Notes: generated by a model not told the origin, from the letters alone. Positions 1 through 10,324 are shown, numbered from the stretch's first letter. The stretch is 64,000 nucleotides of DNA from Mytilus californianus (GCF_021869535.1 NW_026262690.1:10837501-10901500); one strand, 5' to 3'. Numbers and translations: made by a program.

Positions 1-573
1 ACTCTTAGCCATGGTAACATTTGTCCACCAATATAGACACTATTTACTGAGCTGAAAATTCATCGTCAGAACTGACCATGGGTCTCTAAAATGGTTATTT
101 GGTTTCAAAGATCCTCAAGGTCAACTATCCAGATGGATAGAATCCCTATCCCAGTATGATTTTGAAATACAACACCGTCCCGGCTTAAAACGTCAAAATG
201 CCGATGCATTGTCTCGACAAGAACATGGAGATACAGAGTGCAGTCATTCTTCAAACAACAAGAAAGATACGTGTAAAGTCTGTTTAGAGCTAAATGAGCA
301 ATGGAAAAAATTCAAGACCGAAGTAGATGATGTCAAGGAACTGAATTATAATGTTACAATTAGAGCTGTATTAACCAGGTCTCAAACACAGCCAGAGTGG
401 TTAGCTAAATACTCAGCTAAAGACATGTAGTCTTTGGAAAAAAGAGGACTACAAAATGAAATAAACAAACTTAAACATTTGGATCAACAGGAAAGAGATT
501 ATCAAGATAAAAATAATGATGTACCATTTAAGAAGATAAGAAGCATTGTGACTGTCAATCAAAAGAAAACTTG
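1..573 (+). pseudogene. Ty3/Gypsy retrotransposon fragment: end of RNase H and following spacer
   Basis: The reading frame shows the typical end of a Ty3/Gypsy RNase H domain: VRTDHGSLKWL, then a KDPQGQLSRW-like helix, a YDFEIQHRPG strand and the closing NADALSR motif. This is followed by the charged, lower-conservation linker that precedes the integrase zinc finger in full elements. The frame has a stop about 50 bases in, where an arginine codon is usual, and another at 428-430, but stays readable to about 573. No integrase or LTR follows. It would have digested the RNA of the RNA/DNA hybrid during reverse transcription. I read it as a decayed internal fragment cut by the window edge. Family assignment is firm; clade is not determined. 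Confidence 0.85.
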
Positions 574-1055
574 AATTCAAAAATGTTATTAGACTTATAA
601 ATTACAATTATATGAACAATTAATTGAGGAACAGTAATCATTAGTATGAATATCAAGAACATGAATATTTCACTGAATTTATGTTAAAAAGTTGCATTTG
701 TGTGTTATATGTTATTTGATACTTTATTTGTACATACCAATATTTTAAATGTATTAATTCTGCAATAGAATTCCTTATTTGACGGGAGGGCAGGCAGTGT
801 TGTGCATAGTTAGAATCTATTATTACATTGGTAGCATTGAATTTCATTGATTTCCCAGTCAAATAAAAACCGATAATTTCACATGTGAAATAAACGTGTT
901 TATTTCACTCTCTGACGTCATACAACAATAGGCGTTGTCAAGACGTCGATAACGTCGAATCAAAACAAATTGTGAATGCGTAGAAAAAAAATATAGTTCC
1001 TTACATTTTCTACATTAATTTCATTAAAAAAAGCCATTTGCCAATGTAATAAAAA
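574..1055. other. Unassigned AT-rich sequence
   Basis: Low-complexity AT-rich DNA between the Gypsy remnant and the fold-back. I see no convincing ORF, splice-flanked exon or known repeat. Confidence 0.5.
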
Positions 1056-1213
1056 GAATAACTAATCAAAGAATTCAAATATCGAAAAATATTCAACTCG
1101 TGACCGAACAACACTGATAATTAACTCATGCGCTACGCGCATTCGTGATTTAATGTGTTGTTCGGTCACTCGTTGAATATTTTTCTCTATTTGAATTCTT
1201 CGATTAGTTATTC
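1056..1213. mobile_element. Fold-back (hairpin) MITE-like element
   Basis: The first ~75 bases are an imperfect reverse complement of the last ~75. Arms start GAATAACTAATCAAAGAATTC and end GAATTCTTCGATTAGTTATTC, with centre near 1132-1140 (CATGCGCTACGCGCATTCG). There is no coding capacity. Such long palindromes are usual for non-autonomous fold-back DNA elements; superfamily unknown. Confidence 0.7.
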
Positions 1214-1699
1214 TATAATTATTTTCATAATGAACAATTATTCCTTTCAATTCTATTTTATAATTCCCGCAATATATTTTCCGCGAATATGACATTCATG
1301 TCCCATTGTCATTATGTCGGCCCAGATGTTTTGCGTAGAAATTCACTTGACAACGATGATTTTAAACGTTAATATTTGTTTAACATGCAATTGATTCACT
1401 TCCCAGATATTTATTACATATGCTTTTTATACAATAGTCGTTAATTTGTCCTTAAACGTCTTCGTTGTCTGTTTACATGTTGACCGGAAATAGGGACTAT
1501 GTAATAGTGTTGTTATTTTTAGCTCATGATGAAGAGTCTGACAGTTTTTCAGTTTGAAATCTGACGTTCACAAGAGCAATTCATAATATAACAGTTTAAA
1601 GATTTTATTGTTATAAGGTATATTTTGCACATACATTGCATTAATTATTATTTTACTCAACATTTAAACTTGAATATTAATATAATTAAATAAAACATT
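1214..1699. other. Unassigned sequence
   Basis: AT-rich sequence lying 3' of the BEL/Pao fragment on that element's strand. No gene or repeat recognised. Confidence 0.4.
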
Positions 1700-2135
1700 C
1701 ATTTACTTGAAAACATTTCTATTTTCATTGATCAAAAGTTCATAACAATTCCGATCGGCGCTACATGCATCTATCCATGTATTTTGGTGCACGACTGGAC
1801 TGAATGCGGTTTTCAGTAAAACAGTGGAACTTTCTTCGCTAGCGTTATAAAACATAGAAGTTTCTGAGTCCACTTTATTTTGCGGTTGTTCAGCTTCAAT
1901 AGGATGTTTATTTGAGAATGATTTTTTTTTTTGCATAGTGACGAATGATGCTTCCGGTGGCAAAACTTACATGTATTCTTGGATTTGCAATCGGCTACTT
2001 TGTGCTTACCTAAACAATTAAAGCATAACCTCTTTTCTTTTATAATGGCAACTTTTTTATCGTGATCTATGACCTCTTTACATTCGTTTGGCCAGTGTTT
2101 TCCGTCACAATATATGCATTGTCTCTTCCGATTCG
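1700..2135 (-). pseudogene. BEL/Pao retrotransposon Gag, zinc-knuckle and pre-protease part (distal half of a split gene)
   Basis: On the minus strand the frame from 2134 downwards carries a run of Cys/His knuckles: CIYCDGKHW...C, then LCFNCLGKHKVADC and CKFCHRKHHSSLC. This order is typical of BEL/Pao polyproteins just ahead of the retropepsin (Peptidase_A17) domain. It ends at a stop at 1703 without the protease or RT. The proximal half of the same Gag lies at 6550-7472. The two halves abut an 11-bp duplicated sequence CTTCCGATTCG (2125-2135 and 6550-6560) that brackets a SINE. A small frameshift separates the frames of the halves, so the copy was probably already decaying. The knuckles would bind the element's RNA in the Gag particle. 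Confidence 0.85.
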
Positions 2136-2171
2136 GGGGCTTCGGTGGCCGAGTGGTCTAAGTAGTTACTG
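2136..2171 (+). mobile_element. SINE, tRNA-like 5' part (left fragment of a split SINE)
   Basis: The sequence GGTGGCCGAGTGGTCTAAG is a pol III A box of Leu/Ser-tRNA type. It starts directly after target duplication copy 2125-2135. The rest of the SINE, with the B box, is at about 6324-6549. The matching second duplication at 6550-6560 shows that the two fragments are one SINE. Confidence 0.8.
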
Positions 2172-2454
2172 GAAGGGAAGAGGGCATTATTAACTTTTTT
2201 AATCTGTCGCTAATTATGCCTATTTTTCAGCTCTTACCAGGAAACTATATTCATATATAAAATCCTCCTGTCCCCCATCCCAATAAATGAATAAATATCA
2301 AAAAATGGTTTTTCTTCTTATTTAACACAATTTTAAATTGATTGATTGTTTGTTGCTAATTTTTAACGCCCAGTGACAAATATGTCATGCATGTTCAGGA
2401 CTCGGTTCAGGAAAACACGAGTTTAAAATTCGTGTATATAATGTAAAAACAAAA

Positions 2455-2770
2455 AGATGCATGATTGCTAATGAGGCAACTATTCACCGGAGTTCAAATA
2501 TGAAGTGGATGTAAGCAATTATAGGCAACACGGTAATTAAGGCCTTCAACAATGACAAACCCCGATACCGTATTAAAAGTCGTCTATAAAAGGCCCGACG
2601 TGAAAAGTGTGAGAAACAATTCAAACGAAAAATCTAACGGCTTATTTTAACATAACAATATAATTTACAAAATATCAAATATGAGTCGAGGCATGAACCA
2701 ACGACAACCACTAAACTATAGACTCCTGACTTGGGACAGGCACACAAAGATTATGGCAGGGTTGATATAA
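2455..2770 (-). mobile_element. Penelope-like element 3'-end copy (tail)
   Basis: Matches the terminal region of the PLE copies at 37506 and 40530: GATTGCTAATGAGGCAAC start, a CGGCCTTCAACAA-like block, a TCGTCTATAAAAGGC block, and CCTGACTTGGGACAGGCAC at the inner end. It is truncated to the tail and non-coding. The subtype with AAGTGGATGTAA matches the copy at 40530. Confidence 0.8.
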
Positions 2771-3235
2771 AAATGAAGATTGCCAATGAGACAACCCTCC
2801 ACAAGAGACAAAATGACACAGCAATTAACAGCTATAGGTCACCGTATGGCCTTTAACAATAAGCAAAGCCCATACCGCAAAGTCAGCTATATAAGGCCCC
2901 GAAATCACAAATGTAAAACAATTCAAACCAGAAAACTAACGGTCTAATTAATGTACCAAAAAAATGAACGAAAAACAAATATGTAACACAGCAACAAACG
3001 ACAACCACTAAATTACAGGCTCCTGACTTGGGACAGGCACATACATACAGAATGTGGCGGGGTTAAACATGTTAGCGGGATCTGGCCCAACCCGCCCCCT
3101 AACCTGGGACAGTGGTGTAACAGTACAAGCACATGTTTGTGAGCGCTCAGTCCTTCCCGAAGCTGGGACAGTGGTGTAACAGTACAATATAAGAACAACC
3201 TGCACAAATCAATTGCAATTAGATTAACTCAAAAG
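2771..3235 (-). mobile_element. Penelope-like element 3'-end copy (tail)
   Basis: A second tail directly abuts the first: GATTGCCAATGAGACAACCC, the CACCGTATGGCCTT block, CCTGACTTGGGACAGGCAC and GGCGGGGTTAAACATGTT. Near 3110-3185 it holds a duplicated CTGGGACAGTGGTGTAACAG motif. Overlapping minus-strand ORFs here are chance readings of the repeat. Confidence 0.8.
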
Positions 3236-3888
3236 ATCGGTACGAGACACACACAAAAAAACTTACATTAAGACAATAGACACAAAGCACCGAAATAAGA
3301 GTATGCAATTACTGGAAGTTTGTTCAAAGCTAATAACAACTAGTACTGAAATAAATCTTGTTCTCCCAGACTGAAGTATCAGTACACAACCAACGGATTT
3401 ATTAAAAAAAAAAAAGAAAAAGAAAAACAGTCTGAGAAATGTCTGGTATACATTGTATACTTGCATATTGATACATATACAAGGAAAATTTTTGAAAAGT
3501 GGTGGTCCGAAAGTTTTGACCATCGAAATTTTGCAATAGAAATAATAGTTAGGACCAGAAGATTTTCTTCAAGGACCACCAGAGAAAAATGATTTTGAGA
3601 ACTTTCCGATATCTTTGCTTTATACAAAAATAATCCAGTTTGGTTACTTTAAAAAAAAAAATGGATAGACAAGATGTCCTTTTTGATCATATTCGAGACA
3701 TTCATTGACGAATTTTTGTGCAGTTTAAGACTATTCTTAAAAATCAAATAGTGGGGGTTTAAGCCAGATTTGTCTAGCAAAATTGAGTTAGAGGAAGGAA
3801 CAAAGAAAAATGTCACGAACAGAGCACACTTGCAGTCATGTCTACCGGACGTATCTTAACTTTCTATAAAATCATCGTAAACTTCATT
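3236..3888. other. Unassigned AT-rich sequence
   Basis: Poly-A/A-rich tracts (about 3405-3428 and 3651-3661) and no supported gene. Short minus-strand ORFs read through a poly-Phe tract and are not credible. Confidence 0.4.
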
Positions 3889-4624
3889 TATCACTGTTGA
3901 CAAGCGGATGATGGTAACTGAAGTTACCACGATCGCAAAATATGGCGGAGGGGAATCACCGTAAGATCTTTCCCTCTTAATTTCTTTGTTTTTACATAAA
4001 TGTGGCTAACATTACTCAGTCGTCGTTTGGTTATTAACATTTGCAATGAGTCTGTAAAATATTAACCTTCAACAGCTGTCCGTTACTGAGAAAATTGAAC
4101 ACAATAAAAATGCGATGATGATGGTAACTCCAAGATGGGATAATGGTAACTGTCGATCAAAATAGTTAGGAGATGATGGTAACTTTTATATTACACGAGG
4201 TTTCTTTTCAATCATACAGTGTTTAACATCACTATACATGAAATGAAACACAATAACCCATCTTAACTGAAACCACTATATTGGAGTATAGACCAATACT
4301 AGCGCAAGAGACAAAAATGTGTCGTTGAAACAAATTAAAATGTTTTGTAAAATGAAACTTTCTTTAATGCAATAAATTTCACAAACAGTGTTGTAATACC
4401 AACTAAAAAACTATATATGTTTCAACAAAGAATCAAATAATTAAACAAATGAAAATTCAAAAGACTAAGCCTTAAACAGATGTATATGCAATTCCTGTTT
4501 CTTGTCAAAAATGAATAGATACATATAGGAGTTTTATAAAAAAAAAAAATTACTTTGAGGTAATGAAGAAAAAAATCAAAAGTTAAACATATTTCAAGAA
4601 ATGCTAGACATAATAGTATGCCTT

Positions 4625-4830
4625 CTTAGGGCATCACAATATGGGGTGGGGACTTTTTTCGGGACTCCGAGATTAGGCGGTTTTAAGCTCGGAAATTTTG
4701 GATCGATCCTTTTGGGATACGGGAATTCCTATTTCAAATTTCAGGATGTCGGGATTAAAATTTCTTTAAATTTGGGGCCTCTGGATTTCAAGCTTTTAAG
4801 CTTGGGATTTCGGGATCAGACCCCCTCCTC
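4625..4830 (+). repeat. GGGATTT/CGGGAT-rich degenerate repeat
   Basis: Repeating TTCGGGAT/TTTGGGAT words give a 93-codon open frame (4601-4882). The Gly/Phe/Leu-rich product is repeat-derived; I do not call a gene. Confidence 0.5.
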
Positions 4831-5254
4831 TCCTCCTCAATATAGTAGGTTTGGGAAACAGAAACAGGAAATAAACATATAATTGTGTTCGGCTTTAAAG
4901 TGAAACCAGAGAGGAATCTCTGGAAAACATTTCATACCATTCAAACTTGTCAGACACACACAAAATGTTAGCCCCCAATCATTCCATATTTTTCATTTTC
5001 GAAAATCATTGCCGGAAAGGTATTTTTTTCCCTATTGATATCTCAAAATCATATCCCCACACATCCTCATTTATCAAAGCATATAGTGACTAGAAGGAAT
5101 CGTTTACACATTTTATGTTTTACATGAGTAAAACAGAAATTCTAGATTTTCTGTAATGAATATATTAAAAGTAATTATCAATTTTAAGCAGTTTAATGGT
5201 GCAAATAAATAATTTTAAAATGAGTGTAGACCAGTGTACAATACAAAAAAAACT

Positions 5255-5430
5255 TAACAATCAAAGAGGGACGAAAGATACCAGAGGGACAGAAAAACTC
5301 ATAGATCGAAAACAAACTGACAACGCCATGGCCAAAAATAAAAAGACAAACAGACAAATAATAGTACAGATGACACAACATAGTAAACTAAAGACTAAGC
5401 AACACGAACCCCACCAAAAACTTCTTTCAC
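5255..5430 (-). repeat. Dispersed repeat family B (CCATGGCGTTGTC family)
   Basis: Contains the complement of GCCATGGCGTTGTCAGTTTG and GTCCCTCTGGTATCTTTCG and of a GTGGGGTTCGTGTTGC tail. Related copies are at 15810-15945, 21395-21560, 21740-21985, 30265-30375, 43455-43640, about 50380-50560 and 55885-55965. It is non-coding and its mobilisation class is unknown. Confidence 0.65.
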
Positions 5431-5536
5431 TTTCGTTGGTGACTTCCATAGTATTGTCTTTTCGATAGAATACAAACGTATCAATGGTGAATATATATTA
5501 TGAAATAAGTTATATATAAAGATCCAGAGCAATACT

Positions 5537-5725
5537 CAGTGGCCGATCCAAAAAAGGGGGTGCCGGGGATTGACACCCCCCCCCCCCCCTTTTTATTGGA
5601 AAAATTTTCTTTTTCATGTGACAAATTGACAAACAATGTTAAATAAAGTACTAGCATCCCCTTTTTTCTGAGAAACCCTGGCTAGCACACCCCTCCTTTT
5701 TTCACAATGTCTGGATCCGCCCCTG
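5537..5725. mobile_element. Short hAT-like MITE
   Basis: The ends CAGTGGCCGATCCA and (complement) CAGGGGCGGATCCAG are near-perfect terminal inverted repeats of the type common in hAT elements. It is 189 bp long with a poly-C tract (about 5577-5589) inside. No clear 8-bp target duplication remains. Confidence 0.6.
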
Positions 5726-6323
5726 ATACCGATACGTAGTACTCAACTATGGGTCATAATATAGGACGAAATACGTAACGTAAGTTAATTTAAGGGTAAA
5801 GGGGCCCATATATCACGGCTAAAATTGTACTTAGCTTGTCGTTTTATACAACCTTTTGGCAAGTTACCACCATCCCAGAAATCAGTTACCACGATCTTTC
5901 TAAAATAACATGAACAGTTACCATCACCAACGTACTTTTTTCACTCTCTATTTTGTAAGTAATGGACAACTGTTTAAGGTTAATATTTTACAGACTCATT
6001 GCAAATGTTAATAACCAAACGACGGCTGAGTAATGTTGGCCACATTTATTTAAAAACAAAGAAATTAAGATGGAAAGATCTTACGGGGATTCCCCTCCGC
6101 CATATTGGGATCGTGGTAACTTCAGTTACCATCATCCGCTTGCCAACAGTGATTTATGTCATCCAACATAACAAAAATCTGCTATATTCGACGGCAAATT
6201 GAATTTTTGTTTTAATGATCTTCCGTAGAATATCTCCAGAAGAGGTCCAGATTCATTTTTTTGAACTCTTCACCAGAAGACATTCTGGAGATGTGCAGAA
6301 GAGACCAATAAAACACGCCCCTG

Positions 6324-6549
6324 TAATCACTAGCCAGTCAACACTGAGGTTGTGAGTTCGAACCCCGCTTGTGCGGGTGCACTCGACTCCAATCTTAATT
6401 GACTAGGATTGTCAGTTTTCCTATCGAAGGTCGGTGGATTTCTCCGGGCACTCCGGTTTCCTCCACCAATAAAAACTGGCCGCCATGAAATAGCCCAAAA
6501 GCGGTGCTTAAAAGTGGCGTTAAAACACCAAAAATCAAAATCAATCAAT
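6324..6549 (+). mobile_element. SINE, B box, central domain and tail (right fragment)
   Basis: GGTTGTGAGTTCGAACCCCG is a pol III B box with the tRNA T-loop consensus. It is followed by a central domain with TCTCCGGGCACTCCGGTTTC, a motif I know from widespread bivalve and other invertebrate SINEs, and an ATCAATCAATC tail. Joined conceptually to 2136-2171 it gives a SINE of about 262 bp, flanked by CTTCCGATTCG on both sides. Confidence 0.85.
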
Positions 6550-7472
6550 CTTCCGATTCGAGTTTTATTAGTTTGTCTGTTGTGTTTATCGGACGGTTTT
6601 TATCTGTATTTACTCGTCTAACGCCTTTTATGAAATTTGCGCTAGAGATAGCAGTTAAATACTTGTGTGAATAATCCCCGTATCCGGACTCTTGAATAGA
6701 AATCTCTTTGCCTATTGCGTTTCTAAGCGATTGAATATTCCAATTGTCGCTCCCGTTTTCGCGTGTAATATTTTTCCGTACTTCAGGCGGTAACTTCTCG
6801 AGATTCACTGGTATCAATAGCGATCTGCACATTTCCTGACATTGTCCGAGAGACTCTAGTCCCGTATGTATGCTTCCGATTTATCGTGAAATGTTCTCAA
6901 ACTTTGTAAAATATCATGCGGTGCGGGTATATCAAGTAGTGCTCTCATATATGCATTAATGATTTTGCGAGTTCAAGTACGAAAATTTCTGAATGTCAGT
7001 TAATGTGTGATTGTGATGAATCGTGGTTTCGTATGAATCCCAGAAATATTGCCATTGTAAAATATCTCCGCCAAAATTGGGAAGCGATAACTTTGGTAGG
7101 CGATGGTTATTACTTGAGGTCGAACTTGATTGTGATAATTCCTGACTTGCATGTGTAAAAGGGTTTGAATACGGAACAAACTCTGGGGCGTTGGAATCTA
7201 GTATTGAAGATGTGGTTTGTGCTACGGGTTTCAAGAACTTTTTGAATTTTCGAATTTTACCCTCTAATTTTAAGTAGTATTCATCTGTTTCAAGTATCTC
7301 ATCTGTAATATCCTCGGAATCGACTGTATTTAGTATCTGTTCATCTATTGTGGCTAGCGTTTTCTTTTTCTTGTCAACTACTTCGAGCAATATTGATATT
7401 TCCTCCGTGTCTATTTGCGAATCTCCGATGGCGTCCTCCAGTTTTTTGAAAACTTTTAATCGGCTGATGTCC
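6550..7472 (-). pseudogene. BEL/Pao retrotransposon Gag, N-terminal part with DUF1759-like domain
   Basis: A minus-strand frame starts at ATG 7472 and runs 172 codons to 6956. A second frame (6832-6545) continues the same protein after a frameshift. The N-terminus is charged and probably coiled-coil. Around residues 125-160 comes LPKLSLPNFGGDILQW-type sequence followed by FWDSYETTIHHN, the hallmark of the DUF1759 Gag domain of BEL/Pao elements. The second segment has Gag features (LEKLPPEVRKNI). The gene stops at the SINE insertion at 6550 and resumes at 2135. This would be the capsid-forming Gag of an LTR retrotransposon; the frameshift and insertions make it inactive. Family assignment rests on motif order. 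Confidence 0.85.
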
Positions 7473-7485
7473 ATTCTCTCCGTTT

Positions 7486-7595
7486 GTCACGGCACCAATG
7501 TATATTAATGGGTTGCGTTGTGTACTAGTATTGTTAATCGTGATCGTAAGCTTGATTAAGGCTTTATAGATGTAAATACGTCTGCTCTATTTAAG
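7486..7595 (-). promoter_or_regulatory. BEL/Pao primer-binding site and 3' end of the 5' LTR (remnant)
   Basis: Fourteen bases upstream of the Gag ATG the minus strand reads TTGGTGCCGTGAC, a PBS of the type seen in BEL/Pao elements. It is preceded by an LTR-like ...ATATACA end. A possible TATA-like TTAAATAGAG lies near 7586-7595. The LTR is interrupted at 7596 by a fold-back. Exact LTR limits cannot be set without the partner LTR. Confidence 0.5.
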
Positions 7596-7727
7596 GAATG
7601 ACTGTAATATTTTTTCTGTCTATGAAGAAATAACATCAAAAATGTGGTGCACTGAATAACCTTTTTTAAAGTGTGCACCACATTTTTTATGTTATTTCGA
7701 ATAGACAGAAAAAATATTAGTCATTTC
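7596..7727. mobile_element. Fold-back MITE-like element
   Basis: Nearly perfect inverted arms: AATATTTTTTCTGTCTAT...AATGTGGTGCAC on the left and GTGCACCACATTTTT...ATAGACAGAAAAAATATT on the right, with an ~18-bp loop. It sits inside the BEL/Pao LTR remnant. Confidence 0.75.
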
Positions 7728-7977
7728 TTATAATTTAATTCTAAATTCCATTTTAAACCGCAGTAAACCATGAAAAAACGTTGATGACGTCACGGTCACA
7801 TGACAAAATTATGTCTATGCGCTGATAAACAAAACAACGTCAGCCAATCAGAAGAAGCGTTACATCCAAAATTAAATTATTCAATAATAACATAATCGTA
7901 CATCACAATAACGCGACGTCACAAAGATAGCGGCCGCACCGCAAAATGGTGCGTTTAATGTTAGGGCAATTCTAACA

Positions 7978-8243
7978 GTCCCCGGTGTTATCATCAGCCC
8001 ACGAGCAATCGGTAAGTCGCCACGGACTGTTACTGATCTGTGAGTCCCCGGTGTTATAATCAGCCTACGAGGAGACGGTAAGATTCGTCGAACTACTACT
8101 GATCTGTGAGTCCCTGGTATTATCATCAGCACACGAGAAGTCGGTTAGTCGCCACGGACTGCTACTGATCTGTGAGTCACCGGTGTAATCATCAGCCTAC
8201 GAAGAGTCGGTAAGTCTCGACGGATTGCTATTGATCTGTGAGT
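7978..8243. repeat. 66-bp minisatellite, 4 copies
   Basis: AGTCCCCGGTG-type starts fall at 7978, 8044, 8110 and 8176, ending at 8242, a strict 66-bp period. The period is a multiple of 3, which keeps a minus-strand frame open (7881-8132). The unit's CCCCGGTGTTATCATCAGCC resembles part of the retrozyme-like family D repeats (17955, 53960). Confidence 0.85.
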
Positions 8244-8250
8244 CCCGATG

Positions 8251-8570
8251 GCTCAGATTAGTTGGAAATATTACCGAAGCGATACTGACCAGCTCGGTTG
8301 AGTTCCATGGACTTTCAGCCCGATCCAGATGAATTATGAGGGTGAAGCCATGGTTCAGATTAGTTGGAAATATTACCCAAACGATACTGATCAGTTAGGT
8401 TGAGTTCCATGGACTTCCAGTCCGATACAGATGAGTTATGAGGGTGAATCCACGGCTCAGATTAGTTGCAAATATTACTAAAGCGTTACTGACCACTTAG
8501 TTTGAGTTCTATGGACTTTTAGCCCAATCCAGATCAGTTATGAGGATGAACCGATGGCTCAGATTAATGT
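8251..8570. repeat. 102-bp minisatellite, about 3.1 copies
   Basis: GCTCAGATTAGTTG or its variant recurs at 8251, 8353, 8455 and 8557, a strict 102-bp period. It follows directly on the 66-bp array. Confidence 0.85.
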
Positions 8571-8594
8571 TAATGTGCTATAAATTCTACAGAA

Positions 8595-9120
8595 TGTAGG
8601 AATAAAAATCACAGGAAAATAAGTCACGGAAAAAAAGTCCCGTATAAAAAGTCACAGGAAAAAGGTCACTGGAAACAAACAAAGTCACAGGAAATAAAGA
8701 CACAATAAAAGTAAATCTACAATATAATAAATTTTTAAATAAATATACTTTTTAATAGTTTTTTATTAAGATGTGGGAAGAAACATATATATGTGTTATA
8801 TTTATGTGAAAACGCAGGAAAAGTATTTGAAATTATATGTAGCAAATTATATCAACTTCCATAGTGTTTCAACATCTTTTAACATCTTTTAACATCTTTT
8901 AACTGCTGAATAGATTAACACTAACAACCTTAAAAATATACTTTTTTAACATGTTCAATTATATGTCATTTATTTACCATTGAAAGTTCCTTGTAACTTT
9001 AAAAGAAGAGAAAAGCAATGAAATAATATTAAATATTTGTACAAAAATGGACATAATTTCCTACCAAGTTTGTGACTTTTTTCCTGTAACCTTTTTTTGT
9101 GTGACTTTTATTCCGTTTAC
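8595..9120. repeat. Short AAAGTCACAGGAAA repeats with inverted partner
   Basis: Degenerate tandem AAGTCACAGGAAA words at 8595-8710 are matched in inverted orientation by GTGACTTTTTTCCTGTAAC words at 9070-9115, enclosing about 360 bp of AT-rich DNA. A small CATCTTTTAA tandem lies at about 8871-8902. Confidence 0.6.
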
Positions 9121-9126
9121 CTTTGA

Positions 9127-9490
9127 ACTAGACTGACACGCTGTGCCAGTTCACGTTTGCAGATAGACATGTTACACTTTGTACTAGACTGACACGCCGT
9201 GCCAGTTCACGTCTGCAGATAGACATGTTACACTTTGTACTAGACGGACACGCTGTCCCAGTTCACGTCTGCAGATAGACATGTTACACTTTGCACTAGA
9301 CTGACACGCTGTGTCAGTTCACGTCTGCAGATAGACATGTTACACTATGTACTAGACTGACACGCCGTACCAGTTCACGTCTGCAGATAGACATGTTACA
9401 CTTTGTACTAGACTGACACGCCGTGCCAGTTCACGTCTGCAGATAGACATGTTACACTTTATACTAGACTTACACGCTGTACCATTTCAC
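9127..9490. repeat. 56-bp minisatellite, about 6.4 copies
   Basis: ACTAGACTGACACGC recurs at 9127, 9183, 9239, 9295, 9351, 9407 and 9463. Each full unit also carries GTTCACGTCTGCAGATAGAC with a CTGCAG site. Confidence 0.9.
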
Positions 9491-9744
9491 TTTTTATGTC
9501 TCAGTCAAATATTTATGATATTGAGCTTTTAAAGTTTAATTTGAATTTTTACCACTATTACCAAATGGGAAATACATCATTATAAGATTCACACGACGAA
9601 GTCTAAAACTTGGACCCGCCACCTCTTACAAAGACAATTACGACCTCCGACTACTAATAACACTTGCTGTAGTCTTTCTACCTGTCCCAAGAGAGCTATT
9701 TGAAGATGTATGGTTAACTACACTTGAAGGCGCCGACGATATGA

Positions 9745-10205
9745 CCATCGACATAACAGCTTTCGCCGTCTATGCCACCGAGTCCTGGGTAGAAGATATT
9801 ACCATCGATATTACAGCTTTCGCCGACTATGTCACCGAGTACTGGGTAGAAGATATTGCCATCGACATACATGTAACAGCTTTCGCTGACTATGTCACCG
9901 AGTACTGGGTAGAAGATATTGCCATCGACATAACAGCTTTTGCCGACTATGCCACCGAGTCCTGGGTAGAAGATATTACCATCGATATTACAGCTTTCGC
10001 CGACTATGTCACCGAGTACTGGGTAGAAGATATTGCCATCGACATACATGTAACAGCTTTCGCTGACTATGTCACCGAGTACTGGGTAGAAGATATTGCC
10101 ATCGACATAACAGCTTTCGGCGACTATGTCACCCAGTACTGGATAGAAGATATTGCCATCGACATAACAGCTTTCGCCGACTATGTCACCGAGTACTGGA
10201 TAGAA
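9745..10205. repeat. 57/63-bp minisatellite, 8 copies, open on both strands
   Basis: The word GCTTTCG or its variant recurs at 9759, 9816, 9879, 9936, 9993, 10056, 10113 and 10170, with spacings 57 or 63 and a 177-bp trimeric higher-order period. Both strands are open through the array because the unit length is a multiple of 3. The plus frame is free of stops from about 9540 to 10226 and gives a 19-residue repeat (AFADYVTEYWVEDIAIDIT). The minus frame (10259-9714) gives a different 19-residue repeat. I do not call a gene. Confidence 0.85.
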
Positions 10206-10324
10206 GAAAACAACTGCAAACAATGAAACCCTTTCAGCAACGAAGATACTAACAATCACTTAGAGGGACAGAAAAATAAACTAAAGAAGCTTTCTTCAAG
10301 GTGAACTTACCGCACATACAGACA

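Larger units (their letters stand above)
3889..6162. mobile_element. Non-autonomous DNA element with ~300-bp terminal inverted repeats
   Basis: Left arm 3889-4200 and right arm about 5870-6162 are inverted copies, clearly alignable by eye over ~280 bp with scattered differences. Both contain CAGTTACCATCATCCGCTTG or its complement, CTCCGCCATATT, and GACTCATTGCAAATGTTAATA. The motif GATGATGGTAAC and variants recur several times inside each arm. That is the usual layout of subterminal transposase-binding sites, so this function is inferred. No transposase ORF is present. The interior holds other repeats: G-rich 4625-4830, repeat family B at 5255-5430 and a hAT-like MITE at 5537-5725. Confidence 0.75.
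2172..6323. mobile_element. 4.15-kb composite insertion inside the SINE
   Basis: Everything between the SINE halves is secondary insertion: unassigned sequence (2172-2454), two PLE tails (2455-3235), unassigned AT-rich DNA and a 2.3-kb TIR element. The SINE reads ...GTTACTG on the left and CTGTAATCAC on the right, so a 3-4 bp duplication at the join is possible. A short dispersed motif at about 2335-2420 (TGATTGTTTGTTGCTAA, ATGCATGTTCAGGAC) recurs near 31375-31440. Confidence 0.7.

Noticed and set aside
2136-2171. tRNA gene
   Set aside because: Only the A-box half is present, the B box is 4.2 kb away, and both belong to a SINE bounded by target duplications.
4601-4882. 93-codon ORF
   Set aside because: It reads through a degenerate GGGATTT repeat and gives a low-complexity product.
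9714-10259. 161- and 181-codon ORFs as genes
   Set aside because: Both are consequences of a tandem unit length divisible by three; no start context, domain or splice evidence.
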